Shown here: positions 39,446 through 49,742 of the stretch, piece after piece
Layout of the letters: each line of letters opens with the position of its first letter
How positions within the stretch are numbered: the stretch's first letter is position 1
Assembly: GCF_021535045.1 (NCBI RefSeq)
Contig: NZ_CP091056.1
Location: forward strand, 2,542,001 to 2,606,000
Reading direction: 5' to 3'
Source: Ornithinimicrobium sp. INDO-MA30-4
GTDB lineage: Bacteria > Actinomycetota > Actinomycetes > Actinomycetales > Dermatophilaceae
DNA: 64,000 nucleotides
Program-made: the position numbers and the translations under genes
The notes under the pieces: model-generated
Database searches by the model: none
Told to the model about the DNA's origin: nothing
Seen by the model: the letters and a program-made list of their open reading frames with translations, nothing else

Positions 39446-40909
39446 ATGGCACGGGGGAGACGGGGTATGCCGGGCGTCGCCTTGGCTGCCCTCGCGGCCG
39501 GCGTGCTTTGTGCCCCAATGGCAGTTGCGCAGACCAACGTCGAGGGTGACGGCGACGTCTTAGCGGCACAGGCTGCCATTCGCCCTACGGTGACTGAGCC
39601 GGTGGCTGAGCCAGGCCTCGCAGCGTTGACCGAGGGCACTGCAGTCGATCCCTTAGCGCTAGAGCCAATCGTGTCCGCCGGGTGGAGTGACGATGCGCTC
39701 GGCGACGTGAGCGACCGAGCCCTGACGATCCGCGATGTCGAGAGCGGCGAGGCCCTCTATGACATCCGCGCCAACAAATCACTGACACCTGCTTCGACGA
39801 CCAAGTTGCTGACCGCTGCCGCTGTCGTGACGCAATTCGATCCGCTGGAGACGCTAAAGACGTCTGTTGTCTTGGTGCCTCAAGAGGGTGCTGGCGGTGA
39901 CTCTGAGAGCGCGACAGCAACCGCGTCCCCCAGCGCGACGATCGCGTTGGTCGCTGGCGGAGACATGCTCCTGAGCGCGGGCAACGGCAACGCCAACAAC
40001 GTCGTGGGGCACGCTGGCATCACCGATCTAGCCAGGCAGACGGCTGCGGCCCTTGAGATGCAGGGCATTGCTGGCCCCATCACGATCTCACTAGACACCT
40101 CGTATGCCTCTGGCGCATCGACCGTCCCAGCGTGGACTGACTATTGGGTCACCAACGGCTTTGCTGGGCGCATCACCATGCTGGGTTTTGCTGACGATCG
40201 TGCCCTGCCGTTTGACCCATCCCCACGAGATCCCGCGATGGTTGTGGCCGAAGCGTTCGTGCAGACGCTGAGCGACGAAGGGGTCGATGTCGTCTCAGGC
40301 GATATCGAGCGCGCCGAAGCCCCGGGTGATGCTGGCCAAATCGCGATGGTTGAGTCGGCGCCACTTGCCGAGGTGTTGGGTGTTGGCCTACGCACCAGCG
40401 ATAACGCGATGCTCGAGCAACTGGCCCGGCAGGCCACCGTCAGGGCAGGTGAGTCAGGCGAGCAAGAGTCCGTCAACGCGTGGGTCACCAGCCAAATCAA
40501 AGACGTCTATGGCGTCGACACCACCGGTGTGCAGTTGTCCGACACTTCTGGCCTGTCGGATGGCACCACCATCCCCGTGCGAGTTCTCGGCGATCTGCTC
40601 GTTCACGGGGCAAGTGGGCAGCACCCCGCCTTCCAGGACGCACTGGATGAGTTGCCGATTGCTGGCCTCAACGGCACCCTCTTTGACCGCTTCTTGACCG
40701 ATGCAGCCACTGAGGGCAAAGGCGTCATCCGAGCCAAGACGGGATCGCTGCCAGAGGTGACAGCACTGGCTGGCTACATCGTCACCGATGATGGTCGGCT
40801 GCTGGCGTTCGCGCTGACCGATAACGATGTAGGCATCGGTGGCGACTTCCTCAATGCGCGGGCTCAGATTGACTCGATTTTGGCCGACGTCGCCGATTGC
40901 GGTTGTTGA
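39446..40909 (+). CDS. dac: D-alanyl-D-alanine carboxypeptidase/PBP4 family (S13)
   Basis: Intact, 487 aa. Signal peptide VALAALAAGVLCAPMAVAQ. Penicillin-binding motifs in order: SxxK as TPASTTKLLT near residue 113, SxN as RTSDNAMLE, and KTG as IRAKTGSLPEV near residue 432. The long insertion between SxxK and SxN is typical of class C/PBP4 enzymes. It edits peptidoglycan cross-links outside the cell. A -10-like TAGAGT at 39401-39406 and the ribosome site CAGGAGG lie upstream. Confidence 0.9.
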   Translation: MARGRRGMPGVALAALAAGVLCAPMAVAQTNVEGDGDVLAAQAAIRPTVTEPVAEPGLAALTEGTAVDPLALEPIVSAGWSDDALGDVSDRALTIRDVESGEALYDIRANKSLTPASTTKLLTAAAVVTQFDPLETLKTSVVLVPQEGAGGDSESATATASPSATIALVAGGDMLLSAGNGNANNVVGHAGITDLARQTAAALEMQGIAGPITISLDTSYASGASTVPAWTDYWVTNGFAGRITMLGFADDRALPFDPSPRDPAMVVAEAFVQTLSDEGVDVVSGDIERAEAPGDAGQIAMVESAPLAEVLGVGLRTSDNAMLEQLARQATVRAGESGEQESVNAWVTSQIKDVYGVDTTGVQLSDTSGLSDGTTIPVRVLGDLLVHGASGQHPAFQDALDELPIAGLNGTLFDRFLTDAATEGKGVIRAKTGSLPEVTALAGYIVTDDGRLLAFALTDNDVGIGGDFLNARAQIDSILADVADCGC

Positions 40910-40916
40910 GCCGGGT

Positions 40917-40922
40917 TACGTT
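40917..40922 (+). promoter_or_regulatory. -10 box of a leaderless promoter for the DUF2342 gene
   Basis: TACGTT, 6 nt, then ATG 40929. Confidence 0.45.
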
Positions 40923-40928
40923 GGAGAC

Positions 40929-42003
40929 ATGACTGCCATCGCTGGGCGTGACTACGTCAACTGGAGTTTTGCTGCATCCGCTGCCACAAAATGGTGCCGG
41001 CCGGCCCAAAGCATCACGGGTGCAGGTCAAGGACGTGGTGTCGGAGTTGCGGCGAGCAACACAGTTGGCGATCGACCCCGTTGCCGAAACCAGCGGCCTG
41101 CAAGCGCCGCCAGGTGCAGCGCCACCGCTGGTCGTCGACCGTGCGGGCTGGATCTCAGCCAATGTTGAGTCAGCGCGCGGCATGCTGGGGCCGTCCTCGA
41201 CGCGGCGGTCGACCGTGAGCGCGACAAGCGCCTGGAGTCAGGCAAAGACCTCGGCGCACCGAGCGATTTAGCCAACCGAGTCGGGGTGGTGACCGGGGGT
41301 GAAGTCGCTGGCCTCTTCGCCTTTGTCAGCACCAAGGTCTTGGGTCAATACGACCTAGCACCGCAAGGCACGCCTCGCTTGTTGCTCGTGGCGCCCAACA
41401 TCTTGTCGGCTGAGCGCGAGTTGGAGGTCAACCCGAGTGACTTCCGCCTCTGGGTGTGCCTGCACGAAGAAACTCACCGAGTGCAATTCACCGCCGTCCC
41501 CTGGTTGCGCGAGCACCTCATCGAGAGCGCGCAAAGCCTCGGGCAAGGCATGGTCGGCGGCGCAGACACCGCGCAAAAGTTAAGCCTTTGCCCAAGGGTT
41601 GCCGGGCGTCATTCGCGGTGAAGTCGACATCACCACGTTGTTGGCCGATGACGAGCAACGCGAGCAAATCGCCAAGGTCACCGCCATCATGTCGCTGCTC
41701 GAAGGGCACGCTGATGTCGTAATGGACGAAGTTGGCCCGGCCGTGATCCCCAGCGTTGACCAGATCCGCAAACGGTTCAATGAGCGACGCAAGGGCGCCG
41801 GCAGCATCGACGTCATCTTGCGGCGCTTGCTAGGCCTCGACGCCAAGATGAAGCAATACCGCGACGGTGCCGTCTTTGTGCGTGCCGTCGTCGACCAGAT
41901 TGGCCGCGACGACTTCAACACCATCTGGACATCACCGCAGACCCTTCCGCTCCCCAGCGAAATCAGTGATCCGGCAGCCTGGGTGCGCCGGGTCCACGGG
42001 TAG
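40929..42003 (+). CDS. DUF2342 zinc-dependent metalloprotease-like protein (frameshifted)
   Basis: About 358 aa, actinobacterial family of 'coenzyme F420 biosynthesis-associated'/zinc-dependent metalloprotease type. The HExxH motif is [24 protein letters not shown] carries the downstream acidic residue. Breaks near 40990, 41030, 41195 and 41585 split it into several frames; [23 protein letters not shown] and [11 protein letters not shown] mark the order. It precedes tilS directly, as in mycobacteria (Rv3626c-Rv3625c, from memory). The substrate is unknown. Confidence 0.8.
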
Positions 42004-42004
42004 C

Positions 42005-43002
42005 GTGGTTGGTCCGCCTGCGGCTGTCGCAGCAGTGCGCCTCGCGGTGCGACAGGCGCTCGCAGACGCAGGTGTGCGCGATCAAAGGGTTGTCGTTGCC
42101 TGCAGCGGCGGAGCCGACTCGTTGGCGCTCGCAGCGGGCGTAGCCCACGAAATGTCGAGAGGTCCTGGTCAAGCTTTTGCACTGATCGTTGACCATGGCT
42201 TACAAGATGGCTCGGCCCAGGTTGTGCAACAGGCTGCGCGTCAATGTGTTGACCTTGGCATCGAGCAGACGCACATCGCGTCCGTCACCGTCGAGCTCAC
42301 CGAAGCCGGGTTGAAGCCGATGCTCGGGCCGCGAGGTATGCGGCGTTGGCTCGCTATGCCGCAGACATCGGGGCATCGGCAGTGTTGGTTGGCCACACCC
42401 AAGACGATCAAGCCGAGAGTGTGCTGCTCGGTCTGGCCCGCGGATCCGGGGCCAACGCACTAGCTGGAATGCCAGCTGCACGGAATCTCATGCCCGATGA
42501 CCCAGCCGGCCCGCAGTTGCTGCGACCGCTGTTGTCTGTCCCCAAGTCCATAACGGTGCAGTGCTGCGACGACCTGGGCATCACCGCGTGGCAAGACCCG
42601 CACAACGCCGACCAACGATTCGCCCGAGTGCGGGCACGCGAAGCGATCGTCACGTTGGACGCTCAGCTTGGCCCCGGCATCAGCGCGGCGCTGGCGCGTA
42701 GCGCCTCGTTGCTGCGCACCGACACTGAAGCGTTGGACGGGTGGGCCGAGACGGCATACGCAGAGTTGGGGGAGCAGCCCTGGGATGTCACAGACCTGCT
42801 GGCCCTCCCGGCTGCCGTCAGGATACGGTGTTGGCAGCGAGCTGCCCATGCGATCGGCAGCGCACCGGGAGCGTTGACCTCGACCCATTTGGGCGAAATC
42901 GACCGGTTGCTGGTTGACTGGCATGGTCAAGGACCCATCAATCTGCCTGGAGGCGTCCAAGCGCAGCGCAAGCACTCTGCTGTGTGGCTGGAAGCCCCTT
43001 AA
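42005..43002 (+). CDS. tilS: tRNA(Ile)-lysidine synthetase (frameshifted)
   Basis: About 333 aa N-type ATP pyrophosphatase. The PP-loop RVVVACSGGADSLALAAG is at residues 26-43, LIVDHGLQDGSA follows, and the family motif GHTQDDQAESVLLGLARGSG completes the active site. The frame breaks near 42330 (PDAEAAARYAAL region). It modifies the CAU anticodon of tRNA-Ile to lysidine, an essential step. GTG 42005 lies 1 bp after the previous stop. hpt follows after 74 bp, a linkage widely conserved. Confidence 0.92.
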
Positions 43003-43076
43003 CCTCGTGACCCGAGCGTGTTCTTTCGCTCACGCACCACGCCACCCCTGCAATCGCTCACAGCTTTGGAGTAGTC

Positions 43077-43628
43077 ATGGACGCACAGCACATGGGAGCC
43101 GACCTCGAGCGGGTTCTCCTGACCGAGGATGAGATTCAGGGACGCCTCAAAGAGTTGGGCCAAGACATCTGGGCAGACTATGCAGACAAGAACGTCTTGC
43201 TTGTTGGCGTCCTGAAGGGCGCCGTCGTCGTGATGGCGGACCTGATGCGATCGCTGCCGGGATCGGCAGAGATGGACTGGATGGCGGTCTCTTCGTATGG
43301 CTCGGGCACCAAGTCCTCCGGTGTGGTGCGCATCCTGAAGGACCTTGACACTGACATCGGTGGACGGCACGTCCTGATCGTCGAAGACATCATCGACTCT
43401 GGCCTGACCCTGAGCTGGATCCGCACCAACCTCTTGTCCCGCAACCCCGCGTCCGTCGAGATTTGCACCCTGCTGCGCAAGCCCGAAGCAGCCAAGGTCG
43501 AGATCGATGTTAAGTACGTCGGTTTCGACATTGAAAACGAGTTTGTCGTGGGCTACGGCCTGGACTTTGCCGAGGCATACCGCAACCTGCGGGTCATCGG
43601 CATTCTCGCCCCGCACATGTATGAGTGA
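43077..43628 (+). CDS. hpt: Hypoxanthine phosphoribosyltransferase
   Basis: Intact, 183 aa. The PRPP-binding motif VLIVEDIIDSGLTLSW is at about residues 100-115, with LLVGVLKGAVVVMADLMR and VSSYGSGTKSSG upstream. It salvages hypoxanthine (and usually guanine) to IMP/GMP. A GGAG ribosome site precedes ATG 43077. tilS-hpt-ftsH is a common bacterial gene order. Confidence 0.95.
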   Translation: MDAQHMGADLERVLLTEDEIQGRLKELGQDIWADYADKNVLLVGVLKGAVVVMADLMRSLPGSAEMDWMAVSSYGSGTKSSGVVRILKDLDTDIGGRHVLIVEDIIDSGLTLSWIRTNLLSRNPASVEICTLLRKPEAAKVEIDVKYVGFDIENEFVVGYGLDFAEAYRNLRVIGILAPHMYE

Positions 43629-43658
43629 TCCTCTGGAACACTAGGACGCTGCGACACG

Positions 43659-45739
43659 TTGACGACAGGAGACTTCCCCTGTCATTTCGAGCAAAAGGAG
43701 CGGGGCCCTGCCCCGAGAGCGAATGAGCAAAAGAAGAAGCAGCCGCGCACTAAGCCCTGGGTCTGGATCGTCTTGATCGTGGGCCTGGGCTTCCTCTGGT
43801 TCACAGTGCTGCAGCCGAGTGAATACACCCGCGTTGACACCTCCGAAGTGATGACACTGATCAACGATGGTGACGTTGCTTCGGCTGAGGTGACCCCCAA
43901 CCGGGTCGACTTGACGCTGACCAGTGCCTATAGCCCGAATGATGGCAGCGACGCCACTGAAAAGGTGCAGGCCTTCTACGTCGAGTCGCGTGGCGAGAGT
44001 GTTGTTACCGCGCTGAGCGACAACGTGCCGGCCGATGGCGTCAACGACGACCCGGCTCAGCAAAACTGGTTCGTTTCCTTGCTGATCACCGTTGTCCCAC
44101 TACTGCTGATCTTGGGTCTCTTCCTCTTCTTGATGACGCGTATGCAGGGTGGCGGCCGTGGCGTCATGCAGTTCGGCAAGTCGAAGGCCAAGTTGGCAGC
44201 GCCTGACCGACCCAAGGTGACGTTTGCCGACGTCGCCGGTAGCGATGAGGCTGTCGAAGAGCTCGCCGAGATCAAGGACTTCCTGGCTGCGCCTCGTAAA
44301 TTCCAGGATGTCGGCGCCAAGATCCCCAAGGGTGTCTTGCTCTACGGCCCTCCCGGGACAGGTAAAACTCTGCTCGCTCGCGCTGTCGCAGGTGAAGCCG
44401 GCGTGCCGTTCTACAGCATCTCCGGTTCTGACTTCGTTGAGATGTTCGTTGGTGTCGGTGCCTCCCGTGTGCGTGACCTGTTTGAGCAGGCCAAGGAAAA
44501 CTCACCGGCCATCATCTTTGTTGACGAGATCGACGCTGTTGGTCGTCACCGTGGCGCTGGCCTCGGCGGTGGGCACGATGAGCGTGAGCAGACACTGAAC
44601 CAGTTGCTGGTTGAGATGGACGGCTTCGACTCCACCACCAACGTCATCTTGATTGCTGCGACAAACCGCCCCGACATTCTTGACCCGGCTTTGCTGCGTC
44701 CAGGTCGTTTTGACCGCCAGATCGCTGTTGAAGCGCCCGGCATGGAGGGCCGCTTGCACATTTTGCAGGTGCACGCCAAGGGCAAGCCGGTTGCTGACGA
44801 TGTTGACCTCGCAACCGTCGCTCGCCGCACGCCTGGCTTCTCCGGTGCTGACCTGGCCAACGTGCTAAACGAGGCTGCCTTGCTGGCTGCCCGTCAAGAC
44901 GCCAAGATCATCACGGACAAGCACCTTGATGAGGCCATCGACCGCAGCATTGCGGGCCCGCAGAAGCGGACCCGAGTGATGAGCGAAAAGGAACGCAAGG
45001 TCACCGCCTACCACGAGGGTGGACACGCACTGGTGGCTGCGGCCATGAACAACACTGACCCGGTCAGCAAGATCACGATCCTGCCGCGGGGCCGCGCATT
45101 GGGCTACACCATGGTGTTGCCACTGGATGACAAGTACTCCACGACGCGTAACGAGTTGCTTGACCAGTTGGCCTACGCCCTGGGTGGCCGCGTCGCCGAA
45201 GAGATCATCTTTCACGACCCGACCACCGGCGCCTCGAACGACATCGAAAAGGCCACTGGGATGGCCCGCAAGATGGTCACCGAATACGGCATGAGTGAGC
45301 GCGTCGGCGCCATCAAGTTGGGCTCAGGATCGGGTGAAGTCTTTTGGGCCGCGACATGGGTCACGAGCGCGAATACTCCGAAAACCTCGCAAGCCTGGTT
45401 GACCAAGAGGTGCGTAGGTTCATTGAGGCCGCTCACGACGAGGCCTGGCACGCACTCAACGACAACCGTGACTTGCTCGACAAGTTGGTGCTGGAGTTGA
45501 TGGAAAAGGAGACATTAAACGCCGAAGAGTTGGCGGTCATGTTTGCTGATGTCATCAAGCGTCCTCGTCGTCCGATCTGGCTGTCCAACGATGCCCGCAC
45601 CGTGCATGAACGCGGACCGGTTTTGACGCCCGCAGAGGTGCGCGCACAGTCCAATGGCCACCAGGTCTCGGAGGGCATGCCCTCCACGTCATGGCAGAAC
45701 ACCAGCGAGGGTGGCACGAATGAGTTCGGACAAGCCTGA
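43659..45739 (+). CDS. ftsH: ATP-dependent zinc metalloprotease FtsH (frameshifted)
   Basis: About 693 aa. The N-terminal helix [19 protein letters not shown], an extracytoplasmic domain and a second helix [21 protein letters not shown] anchor it. AAA domain: Walker [15 protein letters not shown], Walker [36 protein letters not shown]. Zinc protease motif [12 protein letters not shown]. The frame breaks near 45345. The start is uncertain: TTG 43659 is the literal open frame, but the ribosome site AGGAG at about 43668 points to a start nearer 43680 that an indel may have destroyed. The 3' end overlaps folE by 20 bp. Confidence 0.92.
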
Positions 45740-46305
45740 CTTCGATCAGCCTCGCATCGAGGCTGCGGTCCGCGAGATCCTCTTCGCCATTGGTGAAGAC
45801 CCGGACCGAGATGGCTTGCAGGACACTCCCGCCCGCGTGGGGCGCGCATACGCTGAGATCTTTGCTGGTCTTTCCAAAGACCCATCAAAGGTTTTGAGCA
45901 CCACTTTGACGTGGATCACGACGAAATGGTCTTGGTTAAAGACATCGAGTTGTACAGCGTGTGCGAGCACCACCTGGTGCCTTTCCACGGCGTCGCGCAC
46001 GTGGGCTACATCCCTGGCGATGATGGCAAAGTGACCGGGCTCTCAAGCTCGCACGCCTCGTCGATATCTTTGCCCGCCGCCCTCAAGTCCAAGAGCGGCT
46101 CACCACCGAGATCGCCGACGCAATTGAGGCAGAGTTGGACCCCAAGGGTGTCATCGTCGTGGTCGAGGCAGAGCACCTGTGTATGTCGATGCGCGGCATT
46201 CGCAAGGCCAGGGCGCGCACCTTGACCTCGGCAGTGCGTGGCCAATTGCGGGACACGGCCACTCGCGCCGAGGCGATGAGCCTCATCCTTGCCCCGCGGC
46301 GGTGA
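45720..46305 (+). CDS. folE: GTP cyclohydrolase I (frameshifted)
   Basis: About 195 aa. First step of folate synthesis, GTP to dihydroneopterin triphosphate. [19 protein letters not shown], then the zinc-ligand region [21 protein letters not shown], then [14 protein letters not shown] with the second Cys. Breaks near 45905 and 46045 place the three parts in three frames. ATG 45720 lies within the end of ftsH, so the two are coupled. Followed 4 bp later by folP. Confidence 0.92.
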
Positions 46306-46309
46306 TCTA

Positions 46310-47151
46310 GTGTCGGCGACTCGCGAGCCCACGCAGATTATGGGCATCGTGAACGTCACTCCTGACTCCTTTAGCGATGGCGGCGACTGGATTGACCCGG
46401 ATGCCGCCGTTGCGCATGGTCTCGAACTGGTCAGCCAAGGGGCGCGGTTTGTGGACGTGGGCGGTGAATCGACTCGGCCAGGTGCGGGACGAGTCGAGCC
46501 TGCAGAAGAGTTAAACCGGGTGCTGCCGGTCGTCGCTGGGCTGGCCCAAGAAGGCGTCACTGTGTCGATTGACACGATGAAGTCCGACGTTGCTCGTCGC
46601 TGCATCGATGCGGGCGCCACCCTGGTCAACGATGTGTCAGGTGGACTGGCTGACCCGCAGATGCCTGCGCTGATAGCCGAGCGTCAGTTGCCTTTTGTGG
46701 CGATGCATTGGCGCGGCCACTCAGATGTGATGAACGATCTGGCTCACTACGACAACATTGTCGATGAGGTCCTGGCTGCCCTGCAGTCGCGAGTCGAGGC
46801 CTTAACCACTGCTGGGGTCCAGCGCGAACAGATCATCCTGGACCCTGGGTTTGGTTTCGCTAAAGACGCTGAGCACAACTGGACGCTGTTGGCTGGTCTG
46901 CCGCAGATCACCGCGCTGGGCCTCCGCGTTTTGGTGGGGACGTCCCGCAAGCGGTTCTTGGGCCAATTGCCTAGCCGACCCGGTGCAGATCTCGACCCGG
47001 ACGCCGCGCCGTCGGCAACCAACGCGCGCGACATCGCGACGGCAGCAACGAGCCTGCTGGCCGCGCAAGCCGGGCCTGGGCCGTGCGCGTGCACGATGTC
47101 CCGGCCACTCAAAACACCCTTGCCGTTTGGGAGATGACAAACAGTGGTTGA
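46310..47151 (+). CDS. folP: Dihydropteroate synthase (frameshifted at 3' end)
   Basis: About 280 aa TIM-barrel enzyme. IMGIVNVTPDSFSDGG at the N-terminus, FVDVGGESTRPGA (pterin site), VSIDTMKSDVA, LVNDVSGG, ILDPGFGFAK and VGTSRKRFLG are the signature motifs; it is the sulfonamide target. A break near 47078 alters the tail; corrected, it reads WAVRVHDVPATQNTLAVWEM and stops at 47149-47151, overlapping the folB start at 47144. Confidence 0.94.
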
Positions 47152-47506
47152 CGCGATCTGGCTGCGCGGGGTGAAGGCCTACGGCCATCACGGTGTCCTT
47201 GACTTCGAAAAGGAGCAGGGACAGGACTTCATCGTCGACATTGATCTCGACGTCGATCTGAGTAGTGCAGCTGCCACCGACGACCTCAGCCACACCGTGA
47301 ACTATGCCGAAGTGGCTGCGGTCGCTGTTCAGGTCATCGAGGGCCCCTCATTTGACCTGATCGAGGCCGTCGCTGGCAAGATCGGCGATCAAGTGCTGGC
47401 AGCCCAACCCTGGTGCAGTCGATCGCGGTCACCGTGCACAAGCCGCAAGCGCCAGTCGGCGTCCCCTTCACCGATGTTGCCGTGGCCCTCACGCGTCGAC
47501 GCGACG
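47144..47506 (+). CDS. folB: Dihydroneopterin aldolase domain (frameshifted; runs into folK)
   Basis: About 120 aa: WLRGVKAYGHHGVLDFEKEQG, VNYAEVAAVAVQVIEGPSFDLIEAVAGKI and, after a break near 47412, VQSIAVTVHKPQAPVGVPF and VAVALTRRR. The conserved Glu and Lys residues of the aldolase are in these motifs. No stop codon separates it from FolK in the corrected frame (TRRRDVPVVIALGANLED), so this is either a FolB-FolK fusion or a missing stop caused by an indel. Acts after FolE in folate synthesis. Confidence 0.85.
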
Positions 47507-48021
47507 TGCCCGTCGTGATCGCGCTGGGCGCCAACCTCGAAGACCCGAGGAAGGCAGTGGTGCGCGCGGTCCAGCACCTGCGCCGCATACGGGGGTATGG
47601 GGTGTGCGGGCTTCGGGATTGTTCAGCACTGACCCCGTGGGCGGCCCGAGCAGCCTGACTACGTCAACGCGGTGGCCACAGCCCACACCAGCTTGACTGC
47701 GGCAAACCTCCTGGCCCGGTTGCACGCTATTGAGGCAGAGTTTGGCCGCACTCGGGAAGTCCGGTGGGGTGCCCGCACTCTAGACCTCGACCTTATTCAG
47801 CACGGCGATCCGCTGACCGGCAACGACCTGGTCAGTGACGATCCCAGCCTGACTTTGCCCCATCCTCGCGCCCACGAGCGTGGCTTTGTGCTGATCCCCT
47901 GGCTCGACGTTGACCCAGCCGCTGCGCTGCGCGTCGGTGAGGCTGTGGTGCCAGTGGCTGAGTTGGCCGAGCAGGCTGATGCCGACGGCGTCCGGGCCTT
48001 GCCAAGCCGGAGCTCCGATGA
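47507..48021 (+). CDS. folK: HPPK, pyrophosphokinase of folate synthesis (frameshifted)
   Basis: About 171 aa: VVIALGANLEDPRKAVVRAV, PDYVNAVATAHT, EVRWGARTLDLDLIQHG and LPHPRAHERGFVLIPWLDV, the ordered motifs of 6-hydroxymethyl-dihydropterin pyrophosphokinase. Three breaks occur between 47590 and 47660. The stop is assigned to TGA 48019-48021, which overlaps the ATG of the DUF3180 gene; the literal frame runs past it. It may be fused to FolB. Confidence 0.85.
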
Positions 48022-48518
48022 GCAACGAAGAGCCCGAAGACTCCGCCATCACCATCCGCGGTGCGCTGCTGATCGGCTTCGCCGCACTCGTCTTGGGTGG
48101 ACTCGGTATGCGCTGGGCACGCACCAGCATCGAGTTGCCGGTGGTGCCCTGGATCAGTGTTGTGCCGCTGCTGCTCTTAGCTGTCCTGGTGCTCTACAGC
48201 GGTTGGCAGATCCGTGGCTACACCAAGGGCAAGGCCACCACGATGCCGACGCCGCAGCGCGCGCGAGGTTCGTTGGTGGCAGCCCAAGCGGCCGCGCTCG
48301 GCGGAGCCACGTTGGTTGGCCTCTATCTCTCCTACATCGCTTTGCACCTGGCGAACGTCGACGTGCCTTCGGTGCAGATGTTGATCCTGCGGGCGGGCCT
48401 GGCTGCTCTGGCGGCCCTGGCCGTCAGCGTCAGTGGCTTCGTCGCCCAAGAGTGGTGCCGGGTGCCGCCAGATGATGACGACGACGACCCCAGGCTCCGC
48501 TTCTTAGAGCGAGGCTGA
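48018..48518 (+). CDS. DUF3180 four-helix membrane protein
   Basis: Intact, 166 aa. Four hydrophobic helices: GALLIGFAALVLGGLGMRWA, PWISVVPLLLLAVLVLYSGW, LVAAQAAALGGATLVGLYLSY and LRAGLAALAALAVSVSGFVA, with an acidic C-terminal run (PDDDDDD). This family always follows folK in actinobacteria (Rv3605c position, from memory). Function unknown. It ends the folate operon and converges on the nuoD-like gene. Confidence 0.85.
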   Translation: MSNEEPEDSAITIRGALLIGFAALVLGGLGMRWARTSIELPVVPWISVVPLLLLAVLVLYSGWQIRGYTKGKATTMPTPQRARGSLVAAQAAALGGATLVGLYLSYIALHLANVDVPSVQMLILRAGLAALAALAVSVSGFVAQEWCRVPPDDDDDDPRLRFLERG

Positions 48519-48557
48519 GCGATAGACCATGCTCTCGCAGTCAATCAGATGCGAGAC

Positions 48558-49733
48558 CTACTTATCGACATCCCCAACGACGAAGAACATCGAGCCCAAT
48601 ATCGCGACCATGTCGGCCACGACCGTGCCTGGCAGCAACTCAGTCAGGACCTGCACATTGTTAAACGAAGCAGAGCGAAGTTTGAGCCGCCAGGGCACTT
48701 TCTCGCCGCGACTGACGAGGTAGTAGCCGTTGAAACCCAGAGGATTCTCGGTGGCGAAGTAGTGACTGCCAGCGGGCACCTTGACGATCTTGGGCAGTCG
48801 CACGTTGATCGGCCCCTCGGGCAGCGAGCGCAGCTTTTCCGTGCAGGCAGTGACTAGATCCAGACTCACCTGCACCTGCTCCAGCAGCACTTCGAGTCGG
48901 GCATGAGCATCCCCCGCTGTGCGCGTCACGACACGTCCGGGGCCGCCAGGGGCAAAGAGTTCGCCATAGGCCAGATAGGGCTCATCTCGGCGCAAGTCCA
49001 GATCTACACCGCTAGCCCGAGCGATTGGCCCGCTGACGCCATACGCCCGCGCCGTGTCTTTGCTCAAGACGCCAACGCCAACGGTGCGAGCACGCAAGAT
49101 CTCATTGCTGACCAACAGCGATTCCAGATCTGGAAGTCGCCCCCGCACCTGTGCCACGGCATCGTCGACACGATCCAGCCAGCCCGGCGGAAGGTCATGC
49201 CGCAGGCCACCTATCTGCGCGATCATGTAGTGCATACGGCCGCCGGAGATTTCTTCCATCACGGTTTGCAACTGCTCGCGCTCGCGGAACGCATAAAAGA
49301 TCGGCGTGATCGCGCCAAGTTCGAGTGGGTAGGAGCCCAGAAACATCAGGTGATTGAGCACCCGGTTGAGCTCGGAGAGCAGGGTCCTGGCCCAGGTGGC
49401 ACGCTCGGGCACCTCAATGTCCATCAACGACTCAGCGCTCAGCGCGACGCCGATCTCATTGCTAAAGGCGGAGAGCCAGTCGTGCCGGTTGGCCAGCATC
49501 ATGATCTGCCGGTAGTCGCGCACCTCAAAGAGCTTTTCGGCACCCCGGTGCATATAGCCAACGATCGGCTCAGCGGCACGAATCCGCTCGCCGTCGGCGG
49601 TGATCTTGATGCGCAGCACGCCGTGGGTCGCTGGGTGTTGCGGGCCGATGTTGAGGACCATTTCGGTGGTGCTCAGCCCGGCCGCGCCCATCGTGACATC
49701 GAGCGTCCGTTGGGGAATCTCAGCGCCGGTCAC
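48558..49733 (-). CDS. Orphan NuoD-like NADH-quinone oxidoreductase subunit D paralogue
   Basis: Intact, 391 aa. [17 protein letters not shown] at the N-terminus, [48 protein letters not shown] and the C-terminal [24 protein letters not shown] are NuoD hallmarks. No other complex I gene is present. The position that is a quinone-contacting Tyr in T. thermophilus Nqo4 (RMDYL) reads HDWL here, so Trp. It is encoded 9 bp downstream of a MidA-like methyltransferase. Similar stand-alone nuoD2 genes exist in Streptomyces. Function beyond complex I is open. Confidence 0.85.
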   Translation of the reverse strand: MTGAEIPQRTLDVTMGAAGLSTTEMVLNIGPQHPATHGVLRIKITADGERIRAAEPIVGYMHRGAEKLFEVRDYRQIMMLANRHDWLSAFSNEIGVALSAESLMDIEVPERATWARTLLSELNRVLNHLMFLGSYPLELGAITPIFYAFREREQLQTVMEEISGGRMHYMIAQIGGLRHDLPPGWLDRVDDAVAQVRGRLPDLESLLVSNEILRARTVGVGVLSKDTARAYGVSGPIARASGVDLDLRRDEPYLAYGELFAPGGPGRVVTRTAGDAHARLEVLLEQVQVSLDLVTACTEKLRSLPEGPINVRLPKIVKVPAGSHYFATENPLGFNGYYLVSRGEKVPWRLKLRSASFNNVQVLTELLPGTVVADMVAILGSMFFVVGDVDK

Positions 49734-49742
49734 ACTGCCACG

